From Strigamia acuminata (taxonomy: Eukaryota > Arthropoda > Chilopoda > Geophilomorpha > Linotaeniidae), in assembly GCA_949358305.1 (NCBI GenBank), contig OX442314.1, forward strand, positions 56,741,369 to 56,801,368: DNA of 60,000 bases, given 5' to 3'. This document shows positions 1-10,867 of the stretch, in pieces (the stretch's first letter is position 1; every line of letters begins with the position of its first letter). The position numbers and the translations under genes were made by a program. A model generated the notes under the pieces. It ran no database searches and was not told where the DNA came from. It saw nothing but the letters and a program-made list of their open reading frames with translations.

Positions 1-211
1 CCTGTCACCCAACGCCTGACACCTGACATTTAGTTTTGGTGAAAAGGGAGAATTAGACACCTGATACGTGACGTCTAGTCCATCCCAAATTTCAAACTTC
101 CATACAAAAGAAATAGATAAACTATCGCATGGAAACCCCCAAATAAACTAGAACAACAGCAAGATTTCAACCTTTTTAAAACGGAAAACTCATACTTTTT
201 GTGTTTGCAAA
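1..211. other. Upstream flank of channel gene
   Basis: AT-rich leader before the first DEG/ENaC exon. I see no coding exon and no clear promoter element. It may include the 5' UTR of the channel gene. Confidence 0.3.
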
Positions 212-691
212 ATGAGGATAGTAATGAGAAGAAATGCAATTGCAGCTGCGGTAAAGTATAAAATCCGTAAAATTGTACAACAACAAATGCTGCGACTTTG
301 CATGTTTGAGAAGTCATTTCCCGAATTGCAAACGTTAATTGATCCCATAAAAAGCTTTAAAATCAAAATTGTTTGGAGTTTACTTTTAACCAGCTGCCTC
401 GCTCTCTGTTGCTATCAAACTGGGCAAAAAATCAAATATTTCTTTTCGAACCCCATCGCTACTGACGCTTATACGAGAGTCGCAACCGAGATGTCATTCC
501 CAGCTCTGAGAGTGTGCACGAATGAAAACACATACGTACGAAACGCTTGGAAAATTTTTTTAAACTCAACACCAACCACTTTCTTCGAGTGTGGAGATAT
601 TCTGTTGGATTTATTTGAAAATGAGAATGTCAACATATCTGCATTATGGGATATCGATTTTCCTGTATTAAATAAAACGGAGTTTATTTCG
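212..691 (+). CDS. DEG/ENaC channel unit A, exon 1 (N-tail, TM1)
   Basis: This is the first exon of a degenerin/epithelial sodium channel family subunit, a trimeric plasma-membrane cation channel of the pickpocket/ASIC type. The translation has a basic N-tail. A single hydrophobic segment at about residues 52-70 (IVWSLLLTSCLALCCY) is TM1. It is followed by the family post-TM1 signature, with MSFPALRVCTNEN at about residues 91-103, leading into the extracellular domain. The start is the ATG at 212; a second in-frame ATG follows at 224. The exon ends TCG|GTAAGA at 691/692 in phase 0, and without splicing a stop follows at about 728. Continuation is in 753-828 and 893-975. The subfamily is not determinable. 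Confidence 0.82.
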
Positions 692-752
692 GTAAGAATA
701 TCTCGATTTATTTTGACAACTGATCTGTAAAACACTACCAGGCTTCTTACAG

Positions 753-828
753 AAATCTACGGACAAACCAAATATTCAAATACGCAAAGAATTGATCACA
801 TATGGAACCTGCGCTGTGATAACGGTTG
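753..828 (+). CDS. DEG/ENaC unit A, exon 2
   Basis: A 76-bp exon lies between an acceptor (cttcttacag|A) and a donor (GGTTG|GTAAGT). It reads in phase with exon 1 and ends in phase 1. It encodes KSTDKPNIQIRKELITYGTC and a few more residues. The YGTC motif matches the conserved G-x-C-Y/x-x-F position early in the DEG/ENaC extracellular domain. The flanking introns are 61 bp and 64 bp, typical of compact arthropod introns. The equivalent exon of unit B (5607-5667) has the same phases. Confidence 0.75.
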
Positions 829-892
829 GTAAGTTATGATCGACCCTTAACTGCAATAAACTCCTACTACGGAGTCATTTGGTGTTTTCTAG

Positions 893-975
893 AAAATATA
901 ACGGGTCGAAATTTATACGGCAAATTGAAAATGTGGTTCAATCGACCAGAATTCTGTCCCCCAGGCACACTTTAC
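893..975 (+). CDS. DEG/ENaC unit A, exon 3
   Basis: The acceptor ggtgttttctag precedes 893 and the donor TTTAC|GTAAAT follows 975. Read in the phase set by exon 2 the exon is open and encodes ENITGRNLYGKLKMWFNRPE and a short tail. This fits the G-x-x-x-G-L-x-L stretch that follows the YG-C motif in this family. The exon ends in phase 0. The next recognised unit-A exon (4732) needs phase 2, so at least one further exon encoding the cysteine-rich ectodomain should lie in 976-4731. I could not find it, or it is gone. Confidence 0.6.
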
Positions 976-3743
976 GTAAATATCTTAACTACAATGACAA
1001 AAGCAAATTTCAAACATTAAAATTGATTAAAATTATAGATGTCAAGCCCGGTTCCAGGTAGATCTGTTTTATCATTCGGTGAGAGTTCAAATGAAGTAAA
1101 AAGAAAGAAATTTAGTTTACAAGAGGTATTTACCATCACCATTTCATTAATTACTTTACTATCTCTCCCAAGGTGTTACATTTAACATTTTATGATACTT
1201 GTTAAAAGAAATGACCTAAAAAGGTAAAAATTTAGGAAAAATAGTCAAAATGTTGAAAAAAAAAAAACAGATTTAAGTCCTGACAAGCAATGTTACATCC
1301 CCTCTCCCATCCAGACAACTTTATGGGAACCGTCCTATGTCCGGGCTACAGAGTACAGTCATGAACTAAGGATAACATGTTTAGAGTGTTTTGTCACCAA
1401 TGCCGCGACATAATCTACAGTATACAGCCAAACTGTATTCTTGAATCCTGCCTCAGCTCCAACCTGTTATTATCCCAGGCGTGAACAGGAGTGGTAACAG
1501 CTTGTTCAGCAACCCATTCGCCGACCTCCATTGGCACCTAGGCATCCTGGGCCACGATGTCAGTTGATGCGTTGTCCAGGACAACCGTGGGCTGGCGTTC
1601 GGGTTGCAGTTGAGAGGCGATTTGTTGCAACTTACAAGTAGAGGCGGCCTTGGCTTCCACTATGGCCTGCTTCTTTGCCGCTTTCGATCGTGCCTTCCTC
1701 GCGTGCTCACGAATGCAAAGTTGCACTCAAAGTCACATTCACATTTACACTCACATTCAAAGTCAGCCTCCAACTGACTGGCGAAGGGATGAGTATCCCA
1801 GCAGTCGGCCATGGAGGCGTTGAACTTTGCCTCCTCCGCCTAGCCCCACTTACTAGAGTGCAGATATGTTCGTTGTTGCTTAGGAACGGGCTGAGACAGC
1901 CCAGCCTCCAAACTGCAATGCTTAGCTGTCATGCTGCCAGTTGGTTGACTCGCTTGCAATGGTGCGGGCTATGGGTTGTTTAAGTCCGCAGTTCGGAACA
2001 TCTCCCGAGGGCGTAACTGGCTAAACCTAGCGTGCACCAGGTGTTGCATGCGAGTCTCCCAACTTTGGGTGGTCATCCACGTTACATCAGGACGGTACGG
2101 CAACTTATCATCAGTCTGTGAATGTCATTAGCGCTTAACGTCATCTATTGATGATTTCTTGAACTAAAATGTAAAAAAATGCATCTAAGAGCCAGCCGGT
2201 GCCAGGTACGACTCTACCACGTGACAACATGTTTAATTGTAATTCACTCAATTTTTCAGCCATTTTTATACAATTGTCGATGATAAGTCGCGCGATGAAT
2301 AGTCGTGGATCCTTCAGGGCGGATGTGATCACAATCACCGCCTGCCCTCGTTTGGTAAGGCTAAAACCAACGTCGTAGGGGAAAAGCAGTGTGAATCAAC
2401 CCATGCCCTGGGCAGTTGGGACATGGGATTTCCCGTGTGGTTGGCAAAACCAGCTACTGAGCACCCATGAGGATGGAACAGGTGCCCCACCACCACCATC
2501 TCTCCCCATTATCGAAAAAGTCGTCGCTTCCACTAGATGATTTCTGAATAACAAAAACAGTAAAAGAAAATTAATAAAACGGTACTAAGAAAACAAAACC
2601 TTAGAAAACAACAACAGAAACAAGGAGAAGAGGAATATATTGACACCAGGATGTTGTGACCGTCTGGCCACCCAGGGTGACCTACGTCACTGCCACACCG
2701 CCTTACGGCCCCAAGGTCACCCCCTATTGGGTGAAGTAACCTAGCCTGGAGGAGGAGGGAGCAGAGTGGTGTGGAGAGGAGCGGCAAAGAGAGAGAGAGT
2801 TTGGACACCAACCAGGACGGTTGTGTGTATAGAGCCTGTCATCGGCCATAATAGAGAGACGAAGGTCTCTCTTCGACCGTTAGAGCGAGAGGAGCGGTAA
2901 CCATCTAAGGGACAAGACGTGTCCCGGCTGTAGACTCTGCACTCCTCGCGATTCACCACAGTGACGCTCAGTGCTATGGCGGTCTCCATAGTGCATCCTC
3001 CATGAGTGGCTGCTGCAAGTCGTAGGTGAGTACGACATGAATGTAATGTTGAACCGGCCACGTCACCCATGGGGCTCACGCCCTGTGTGTGACGGGTCGG
3101 TTGCCGGTGCGGTGTGCCTTCGTGGCACCCCCGCAACAAGCGACGGGACGGATTCCCCATCCCCCTAGACAACATATTAAAGGCCAACAACCAATAATAG
3201 GGAGTCTTGTCATTTATTTACGTGAGTACAAGTATGCGTCCCACACCAGTGTAATTAGCCCCCTGATTGCTCTGGCGAAAACCATATCAGTCACAATGTG
3301 ACAGCTTGGTCACCCAGGGACCTGCATCACTCAATACACCGCCCAAAGGTCATTCCTAGACCCCGGATAAATGCATAAATGCATGAAATATATTTATATT
3401 GAATAAAGAGCCGAAATTGGGTTAAATTGCATATTTCGCAAAAATCGATAAATAAATGCATACCCTAAATCGCCATTTTTCAAAAAAAAAAAACGTTGTA
3501 TGTCTTTTTTAACGATACGTAACATATACGTATCAATTTTTGCTTTTTTTTTAAGAAACTTATCGTGTACGTATGCTTGCGTTCGGAAAACTGAGGATTT
3601 CGTATGTAATTATAGTTTATATTTCTGGATACATCATCAAATCCATGCATTGACGAAAAAGATTTTATCAAATGTCACGAGAAATGCTTTCAAGATTTTT
3701 ACAGTCAACAACCTTGCAGGTGAGGGATCATTTTACACGCAGG
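976..3743. other. Long intron with unidentified GC-richer repeat-like tract
   Basis: No convincing exon is visible. From about 1300 to 3350 the sequence is distinctly GC-richer than its surroundings and holds only short broken ORFs on both strands, plus a CA/CT-rich tract near 1730-1770. It looks like a decayed transposable element of unknown class rather than host intron. From about 3360 it becomes AT-rich again, with poly-A and poly-T runs. Confidence 0.4.
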
Positions 3744-4218
3744 CAGTGTTGGGCGCGATACACCCAGCGTGTACCGAGGTAAAAGTACACGGTACTTGCA
3801 CAGGTGCTGGAAAGTACCGCAGTCCCGGAACGCGGTACATAGCACTGTACAGCAGTACCGGTACGCAGTACAAGGTGCTTCCGCACAAAGTACCGCGGTC
3901 CCGGAACGCGGTACATCTCGCGGTACACGGTAAAACGCGCGAAAACACGAGATTCTCGTGTTTTCTCCCGTTTTCCACTTTAATTGTAAAAAGTTGATGA
4001 CATCAATTTTCCTCAACTTTTTACAATTAAAGTGTAAAACGGGAAAAAACACGAGAATCTCGTGTTTTCTCGCGTTTTCCCGTGTACCGCGAGATGTACC
4101 GCAGGTCGCCCGATGTACCGCGGTACAAGTACATGGGATTGCAGGCTGTTAGGAAAAGTACCGCGGTATCGGCGGTACTGTACATCCGGTACAGTACCGC
4201 GTATCGTGCCCAACACTG
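3744..4218. mobile_element. hAT-type foldback MITE
   Basis: This is a 475-bp non-coding foldback. The termini CAGTGTTGGGCGCGATAC and GTATCGTGCCCAACACTG are inverted repeats, and the CAGTGTTGGGC start is characteristic of hAT non-autonomous elements. It is flanked by 8-bp direct repeats cacgcagg (3736-3743) and cacacagg (4219-4226), 7 of 8 matching, as expected for hAT insertion. The arms are built of GTACCG-rich simple repeats. The centre is a long near-perfect palindrome around 3940-4090, including cacgagattctcgtg. Short ORFs here are artefacts of the palindrome. Confidence 0.85.
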
Positions 4219-4290
4219 CACACAGGAATAACCATTTAAAATGAATTTGTGAATAGGTATAATAATAATAACCATAATAATATAATTTAA

Positions 4291-4716
4291 TACCGTACTG
4301 TATATCTTCCAATTGTTTGCGGGTCTCTAACGGCGCGCGGACTTCCAATTGCGCGTGAAAAAAATATTATTTTTGCCAATAACGTGTGGACCTCGAATTG
4401 CGCGTGGGTGAACAATTGGAAGCCGAAAATTTTGAAATGTGCCAAAAAAGATGACAAATGAAACGTTTGGCATAAGTTTCGGCAGAAAATGAAATGTAAT
4501 TACCGAAATGTATGAAAAACGTTTCATTTGTCACACTTTTTTGGTGTTTTTCGTTGCAGATATGTTCAAAATAGCCAGCATTGACCAATTGGCTGATGCT
4601 GGGTTTAAATAGTCCGCGGGCCTCTGATGGCCCACGGCCACGGACCTCCAATTGCGCGCGAGAAAAATATTATTTTTGCAAATTGCACGCAGGGCGCAAT
4701 TGGAAGATATACGGTA
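4291..4716. mobile_element. Second foldback MITE, abutting a splice acceptor
   Basis: A 426-bp inverted-repeat element. The left end reads taccgt-actg-tatatcttccaattg and the right end caattggaagatatacggta, matching apart from a 4-bp insertion at left. The internal arms carry repeated caattgcgcg and aaaatattatttttgc motifs in inverted positions. The ends meet ta/ta, suggesting a TA target site, but the class is not certain. The right end lies 15 bp before the acceptor of the channel exon at 4732, so the element supplies or replaces part of the branch-point region. Confidence 0.7.
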
Positions 4717-4731
4717 TTATTGTTTATTCAG

Positions 4732-5548
4732 ATTGCCATTTATGAGTGGAAAGACGGGTTACACATGCAATACTTCCAATACACTTAAGCTGTACAAAAG
4801 CATTCTTAGTAGAGTAAGGAAAATAAACTCAGAATTAAAGTGCTTGTGCAACCGAATGTGCACTCAAATAGAAGAGCAGATAAAATATGTCACATTTACT
4901 ACATCAGATGCCCTGTTGACAGAATACGAAAACGAAGCAGCATCAACTGTAATTGAGGTCATCAAAGAAAGATTTGCTTATGGATTTGTCAATCTACTCA
5001 TTGATGCAGCCGGAAACATTAGCCTTTACCTCGGAATGTCGATACTTTCAGTTTTAGATTTGATCATATTAATCATCAATTATCGAAAACATAATGCAAA
5101 GTCACGGAACAATAGTAGAATTCACCTCAAAGTATGGCATTATCTGCAAAAAACAAAAAGCCATTTCCCATCCCTACTGAAAAAAAACGAACCAATTCCT
5201 CTCAGCTGTATTCAAAACATATTGGAAAAGGTTGTTTATCTCGGCTGCATATCTCTGTGTCTGGTCATGATCTATTTCAAATTGATGACTTACATGGCAT
5301 ACCCCATACGAGTAAACATTGCAGTCGCGGATGAAGCAAATGTAACCTTTCCAAACATAACAGATTGTGTAATAACGAATCCGACAACCATTGAATTGGA
5401 GAAGATGTATGCTGATGAAAATAATCTGAGTCAGAGTGATTGTCCCATTTACATGTTGAGCTTACTAGATCTAAAAGGAGAAAACCTCACAATAGAAGAA
5501 CTGTGGGAGCAATCTTCCTCTTCAGAAGCTGTAATCCTAACTGATTAC
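4732..5548 (+). CDS. DEG/ENaC exon fusing TM2 of unit A to TM1 of unit B
   Basis: An 817-bp exon after the acceptor tgtttattcag, phase 2 in and phase 0 out (TTAC|GTAAGT). It first encodes the end of a channel ectodomain, including the C-x-C-x-x-x-C cluster CLCNRMC. It continues with TM2 containing the selectivity-filter region GNISLYLGMSILSVLDLI (GxS = GMS) and a short basic C-tail. With no stop codon it continues into KVWHYLQKTKSHFPSLLK, then a hydrophobic TM1 (CISLCLVMIYFKLMTYMAY) and a post-TM1 segment (FPNITDCVITNP) of a second subunit. The upstream open frame from 4652 is MITE-derived and intronic. It could be a real concatenated dimer or a fused tandem duplicate in decay. Confidence 0.8.
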
Positions 5549-5606
5549 GTAAGTAGGATAATGCAAGTTACCAGATAATCATCTTATAAATGTTACCTTT
5601 TGGCAG

Positions 5607-5784
5607 GTACCGTTTTCAGAAGCTGAAATAAATACCCCAAGAGGAATATGTATACATTACTTAATTGGTGTGTCTTTAAATTCATGCTCTAGTAAATGAT
5701 TACCAAAATTTCTTATCACCCACCTTTTCATCGAGTGGCACAGTATTGGAAGCAAACTTGTTGTTACAATCAACACCTCAATAC
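5607..5784 (+). pseudogene. DEG/ENaC unit B exons 2-3, decayed
   Basis: The first block, 5607-5667, follows an acceptor (ttttggcag) in phase 0. It encodes VPFSEAEINTPRGICIHYLI, the counterpart of unit A exon 2 (RGIC for YGTC), and ends in phase 1. The counterpart of exon 3, with GTVLEANLLLQSTPQY, is open from 5693 to 5784. The two are separated by only 25 bp (5668-5692) that begins gtgtgt and ends ctctag. At the position where unit A has its exon 3 donor, unit B reads TAC followed by aaataa, so the donor is missing and a stop follows. These are signs of pseudogenisation, although a C-terminal exon survives at 33066. Confidence 0.55.
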
Positions 5785-7543
5785 AAATAATTTATTGTAT
5801 CGAGAATTGAAGACAAAATGATTTCGACATTTTTTGATCTATACAATTTAACTCAGTTTTCTTCGACTTCTTTTGTTTTTAATATTATTTTACATCACCG
5901 TATTTTCCAGACCATAAGACGCACATTGAAAAGTCCACCAAAAGTTGGGTGCTTTTTATGGTCCGATGTTCGTCTTTTAATCCAAAGTTATGGCAAATCT
6001 GTGGAATCCCATAAAATTAATTTCGGGCAATAATAATAATAATAAAAGAAAATAATAATAAAAAATTAAATTTTTAAACTTTAAAATCTCTTTGTCCTAT
6101 GCATCTTATCATTCAAAAAGTTTTTTTCTAAGAATTGACTGATAAATTTAGGGTACATCTAATGGTCTAACGCATGTTATCATCCACAAATTATGCAAAT
6201 GCCGATTAACTAATTGAATGATGAATTTTACTGAAAATGAGTGAAAACCAATTTAATCAAAACTCATTTTTTCCTAGATGAAACTCCTTACAATGGCCAA
6301 GCCACAATGCTTTTGAAATATTATGAGGCTCCTACATTGATGTTATGCGACAAATACTACGAGGTATAAAAAGCACATCAATCAGACATTTAATTTTGTA
6401 TGTTAATTGATTGTCATGTATCACAAAGTTTTTCATAACAACTAGAGAAGACCAGGATTTGGATTTGACTTCAAATGGATTATTACCATTTGGAGGAGGC
6501 ATCACATTTCTTGTTGGGTATCGCATGATAAGGGTGAGAAAACTTGAACAAGTCATTCTTTAGTCGAACACATCAATTGGTTCCAAACTCAAAAACCCAT
6601 TTACCTAACTGCTAATTTGTACAGTGTTCCCAGCGAGTAGTTTTTATGGGTTGAAATTGGTCACAAAGAAAACTTCTGTTTTTGAACATTCAAAAAGAGA
6701 AAACCACGAGGATACATGTCAGAAAACTAGGTCCTCAAATTACAAAGGAGAATGGTTCCGAGAACTTGTTCCCAAGTCCAGCAAATGTGTACAATGGGAA
6801 AAAAATGTTCACCCTATTATAAATTAACAAAGGTTCATATTAAACAACATTAAACAGCAATAAGAGCCTGAGTTCTGCACTTGGCTTATGTACTGTAGCT
6901 ACAAATTGGTAGTTCATATCTCTGAAAGGCCGTAACTTGTATGTTCTAACTTGGATGTTCGTTGAGGACATACTGTACATGTCATTGTCAAGTCTAATGT
7001 CTGAAAAATGGCATTTTACAAAGGGTTCACATTCCCTTTAATGCATAATTTTTATTTTTTGAATTTTTATAATAGTTACATTTCAAATTTGTTTTCATTT
7101 TACTTAATTATATAGTGTTTAACATTATCTACCCTTATTTTATTAATAAATTTAATGGGTTAGATTTTATTTACATTTTGGTTTGGCTTCAGCCCCCCAA
7201 CTTTGGAATGTAGTTGAAGCAGGATTAGTGTTTGCTTCAATCGGAGCACCTGTGTACATGTTTAATGCCATTTACTCAACTTTTAGAACACTTTTGTTCA
7301 CACTTGTTCTAGTTTTCTACAACTTAGAACAAATTGGCGACTCTTCTACAACTTTAAGTTGTAGAAGTCCCGCCACCATTCTGTCACGTCACTGATCTTA
7401 GAAAAATACAAAATAAAAGAAGGATGCCAATCCAACTTTTAAGGATACTTTCGACATTAAAATAAAGTACTTTTAAATGCATGAAAATATTTATACAATA
7501 AGCTTACATCAAAAGATAGAGAATGAAACAAGCTTTCTTTTAA
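5785..7543. other. AT-rich non-coding intron tract
   Basis: No supported gene. The short ORFs lack homology or splice context. A perfect hairpin (cttctacaactt / aagttgtagaag) lies near 7342-7367, in a segment sharing words such as cgtcactgat with 20220-20340, so both may be remnants of one MITE family. Confidence 0.4.
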
Positions 7544-7547
7544 AACG

Positions 7548-8529
7548 TGCTGCGATCCGGGTTATTATCGCACTTATTTCTAATAAATAAGCACGAAACC
7601 GCAGGTGAATGCTTAACAAGACTTATATCGCGGCCGAAACTTGTCTAGGGTTAAGTTTACGAAAATAGGAATAAAAAGACAGTTTATTATGGTAATAAAA
7701 ATCACACAATTATTTATTCGGTTTAAATTACAATATATATTAATAATGATTATGAATATCACGAAATGCGACAAGTCGCAAGAATAAAATGAGCGGGAAA
7801 CAATGAAACAAAGGAAGGGCTTGCAACGACTGTTGCAAGCTACAAAGCGTCAGAAATGGCGCTTAAACAACGCGATGTTGTTGAGCGAAGGCAAATGGCT
7901 TCGTTTTCGGCAAACTCACGAACGATGGTCGAAGACGATGGTTCTCGTGGGTTTCTTCTACGGCTCGTGCGACGGCTCGGCGGCGGTGGTTGACGGCGGT
8001 AGGCGTCTGGTCCAGGTACGATGGCGATGGTTGCCGTTCGCGCGGCAACGATGGCGATGGTTCACTTGGATCAGGAAACTTCTTCTCGTTACGATAGCTG
8101 GAATTAGCGACGGCTAATTCAAGCTGAATTGCTGGCTTTGTGCGTTTGTTGCACAAAGATAGCAGGTGAAACTGAAGAACACGAGTCCACTATCAATACT
8201 TTTCTTTCAGGAGCAAAAGCAGTGATGTTTGTGGTTGTGTGTTATTTTTCAGAGTCCCGATTTGAGCCAAGGCGCGAGCCCAGCACGCTTCAATATTGCG
8301 CAGAAAACCTGCGCACTTAGCTCAAATGGGTGCAACTAGTGGTTATTACACCATATTGCACCATAACGGCTAATAACCGTTTTCACCCCGGACAACCTGG
8401 GGTGATATGTGCCTAGAGAGGATTTCTCCCCTCGGTCACATGATCTGACTTGGCGTGTGCCACAGTCAAATTAATTAGAAGACAATTAATTTTATCTTCT
8501 AAGTTGGTGAATATTTTGAGATCACCACA
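7548..8529 (-). repeat. Element 1 LTR (3' LTR in sense)
   Basis: 982 bp, essentially identical to 18953-19934. Read on the minus strand it starts TGTGGTGATCTC and ends CCCGGATCGCAGCA. A related but diverged copy of the U3-side half lies at 35789-36237. Short ORFs inside the LTR on either strand are not supported as genes. Confidence 0.95.
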
Positions 8530-8543
8530 CATCCCCCCATTTA
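8530..8543 (-). other. Element 1 polypurine tract
   Basis: On the minus strand the bases just before the 3' LTR read aaatggggggatg, a purine run that primes plus-strand DNA synthesis in LTR elements. Confidence 0.75.
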
Positions 8544-8581
8544 AGACGAATCTTACATGGAGAGAAAATGAACGAACCAAT

Positions 8582-10867
8582 TTATGATTCGTCCATGTTC
8601 TGAGTTCGCTCAGGCGTCAACGGGCGCATCATGTCCGTGGCGTCGTCCCTCGGATTTGACCGCTCGCTAACCGTACACAGGTCGCGACCTGCGTTTGGTC
8701 CGGAGACCATTCCAGGGTTGACATGAAGCCAAACCTGGATGATTCTTGCCGAGTTCGCTCGGTTGAAAAATCCCAGCGCCGCAAACTCTATCGGATCCTC
8801 TGGCGCTAATCGTGCTCTCAGGAGTCGATCATGGAGCACCGATGGTGGGCTTAACACCCGAATGTGGTCTTCGAGCCACATAAACACCTGCCTCGACAAC
8901 TTGTGATTGTTGCTCAGCAGTGTTCTTGTATCCGGCGTCAAATAGAAGTGCGGATACAGGCGCATCAGGGTCTTGAAAGCCGACTCCTTCTTCAGCGGCT
9001 TGACCTTCGTCTCCGGCTTGGCTGGCGGCGGCGGCGGCGGTGGACGCGAGTCTTCCGTCGAGGCATCGTCGAAATGGCTCGGCGAGCCCAAGAAAACCAA
9101 CGCGGGTGCGGAGGTTGACGAGGGTGTGACGCCTCGTCCCTGCGCTCGACCAACTCCGGTGAGCTTACGGGGTTCGACTGCCCGTTGAACTCCGGCTGGA
9201 GTTTGAGAACTTCCGGCGTTCTCCGGCCAAAACGAACATCCAGCGCCTTCTTGGGCCGACTGAAAAACAGCTAGTGACGCAGCTGCTGTGGCGCTCGTAA
9301 CTGGAAGCGGTGTTCTTCCGGCCATTTGCGCCGTGGCCTTCGCAAAGGACCACTCGGTTCGCAACCGAACGGCGGCCTCTTCTTCGGTCTCGCCGTTTGC
9401 TACGACTTGCTTAATTAGCTCGGCCAAGATCGTAGGCGGGTCGAGCCGGAGGTGGTACCACAGCTCGACTTTCTTCTCCGACAGGCCCATCGGCGCGGTC
9501 CAGAGGTACGTGATGGCCGCTAACGCCTGTCCTGGCGAAGGAAGAACACCAGGGTACAACACCCTAGTCATCCCCGGAATTAGCTGACGCTGAAAATCCA
9601 TCAGGCGAGGATCATCAATGGTATTGATGTCGGAGACTTCTAGCCTTTCAGCTAGTCTCTGCCAGTCCTTCTGCGACTCGGCGATCTGGGCGCTTTGGTA
9701 TGCGTCCAGCTTTTGGAGCACTTCCTGCTGCGCTCTAATGGGTTGCTGCTCGTAGCAGGTCCATTGTGGTCCGAATGACTCACTAAAAAATGGCCGGAGT
9801 TGCAGGTTGCTAACTCCAGCCGGCAAGCGGGAAACATATCCATGTTCGGGCAAGCGGCTAGCGTGTCCAGGTACTGGCACGCTACAGTCGGGAGAGATAT
9901 CACCGACAACACGTCTCATGGCGTATGGAGTAGCCGGGTTGTCCACTTTGAACGTGGAGGCGGTTCGGCTACTTCGGGCGGACTGGATTGTGGAGTCCGA
10001 TTCGAAACTTAACGAAGACGACGAGCCAAACGTCTCTGGTGTCCGTCCTCGTCGCGACTGCGGGCGTGATGGCGGTGCTTCAGTCGAATATGGGCGCGAT
10101 CGCCTCTGTCGCTCCTCTCGATCGCGGCTCGATTCGCGGAACATTGGTCGGACTGGAACCGGCGGAGGGAGTTGCCTCACCCTCAAATCCTCGTCTTGCG
10201 GCGGAGGATTGATGGCCGCTGGGACCGGAATTTCATCTTCCCGATAAAAAGGGAGAGCGCAGCGCGCTTGCTCCTCTGCCTCGAGTGCTTGAGCCAGTTG
10301 TCGATTTTCGTCGACGCGAAGCTGCACCGCGGCAGCTCGGAGTGCTTTCGACGGGAAGAATCCCGGAAAATCGTTGAAACACCCGGCGAGCGCCAACTGG
10401 TGGAGCTCGGTTTGTGTGACGGGAAATTGCGGGTTCCCGTCACGAACGGACTTGCGGTACCGTTTCACAACTTCGCGTTGTGTCGTTTTGAGGTTCTTCC
10501 TCAATTGGGTGAGAGCACCGTAATTAATTCCGGTACTCTTTAGCGCTCTTCTGCGCTCGTGACGCTCTCGTGGCGTCACTGGCCACTGGTTGTGCAGCAA
10601 CTCGGCAGCTAGTGGTCCTGGGGGGCTCTCGTCGAGCGTCCACTCGATTTCGTCGACACCGTCCACGTGAAGGCGCTCGATGAATCGGCCTCTTGCTCCA
10701 AATCCTTGCAGAGCCGATCTGCTGAAGTCGTGGCGCAGCTTCCACCACCTGTTGTTTGCCGTCTTCAGGCGTCTAATTTTTTCGGGCAACGCCGCTCGAA
10801 AAATCAGCGGGTGCTGAGTTGGCACATGGTCGGGAAGCGCGAACGGCATTTCTCGATCCCTCTCGAT
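8582..10867 (-). CDS. Element 1 ORF3, main exon (unknown accessory protein)
   Basis: A large ORF in the env position whose product I do not recognise. From the ATG at 10849 it gives 755 aa. The exon probably begins at 10867, after an acceptor (tttttttcgaatatag), adding six in-frame residues. Joined in phase 0 to 11137-11226 the product is about 791 aa. It has an alpha-helical N-terminal region, an Arg/Ser/Pro-rich middle (about 215-310), a helical block (about 375-500), a poly-Pro run (PPPPPPP) and a C-terminal block (about 629-718) with LTPDTRTLL and LLRARLAP. It has no signal peptide, no clear transmembrane segment and no furin-like site, so it does not look like an envelope. The element 2 protein at 22550-25240 shares the C-terminal block (LTKDTETKLL, LLRAHRAP). 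Confidence 0.75.
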   Translation of the reverse strand: MERDREMPFALPDHVPTQHPLIFRAALPEKIRRLKTANNRWWKLRHDFSRSALQGFGARGRFIERLHVDGVDEIEWTLDESPPGPLAAELLHNQWPVTPRERHERRRALKSTGINYGALTQLRKNLKTTQREVVKRYRKSVRDGNPQFPVTQTELHQLALAGCFNDFPGFFPSKALRAAAVQLRVDENRQLAQALEAEEQARCALPFYREDEIPVPAAINPPPQDEDLRVRQLPPPVPVRPMFRESSRDREERQRRSRPYSTEAPPSRPQSRRGRTPETFGSSSSLSFESDSTIQSARSSRTASTFKVDNPATPYAMRRVVGDISPDCSVPVPGHASRLPEHGYVSRLPAGVSNLQLRPFFSESFGPQWTCYEQQPIRAQQEVLQKLDAYQSAQIAESQKDWQRLAERLEVSDINTIDDPRLMDFQRQLIPGMTRVLYPGVLPSPGQALAAITYLWTAPMGLSEKKVELWYHLRLDPPTILAELIKQVVANGETEEEAAVRLRTEWSFAKATAQMAGRTPLPVTSATAAASLAVFQSAQEGAGCSFWPENAGSSQTPAGVQRAVEPRKLTGVGRAQGRGVTPSSTSAPALVFLGSPSHFDDASTEDSRPPPPPPPAKPETKVKPLKKESAFKTLMRLYPHFYLTPDTRTLLSNNHKLSRQVFMWLEDHIRVLSPPSVLHDRLLRARLAPEDPIEFAALGFFNRANSARIIQVWLHVNPGMVSGPNAGRDLCTVSERSNPRDDATDMMRPLTPERTQNMDES

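Noticed and set aside
3705-4348. Overlapping ORFs on both strands around the hAT MITE
   Set aside because: The palindrome produces mirrored open frames on both strands. The sequence is a non-coding foldback.
7803-8320. ORFs of 104, 97 and 63 aa within the element 1 LTR, repeated at 19208-19725
   Set aside because: They lie in LTR sequence, are identical only because the LTRs are, and show no known motif. Some use non-ATG starts.
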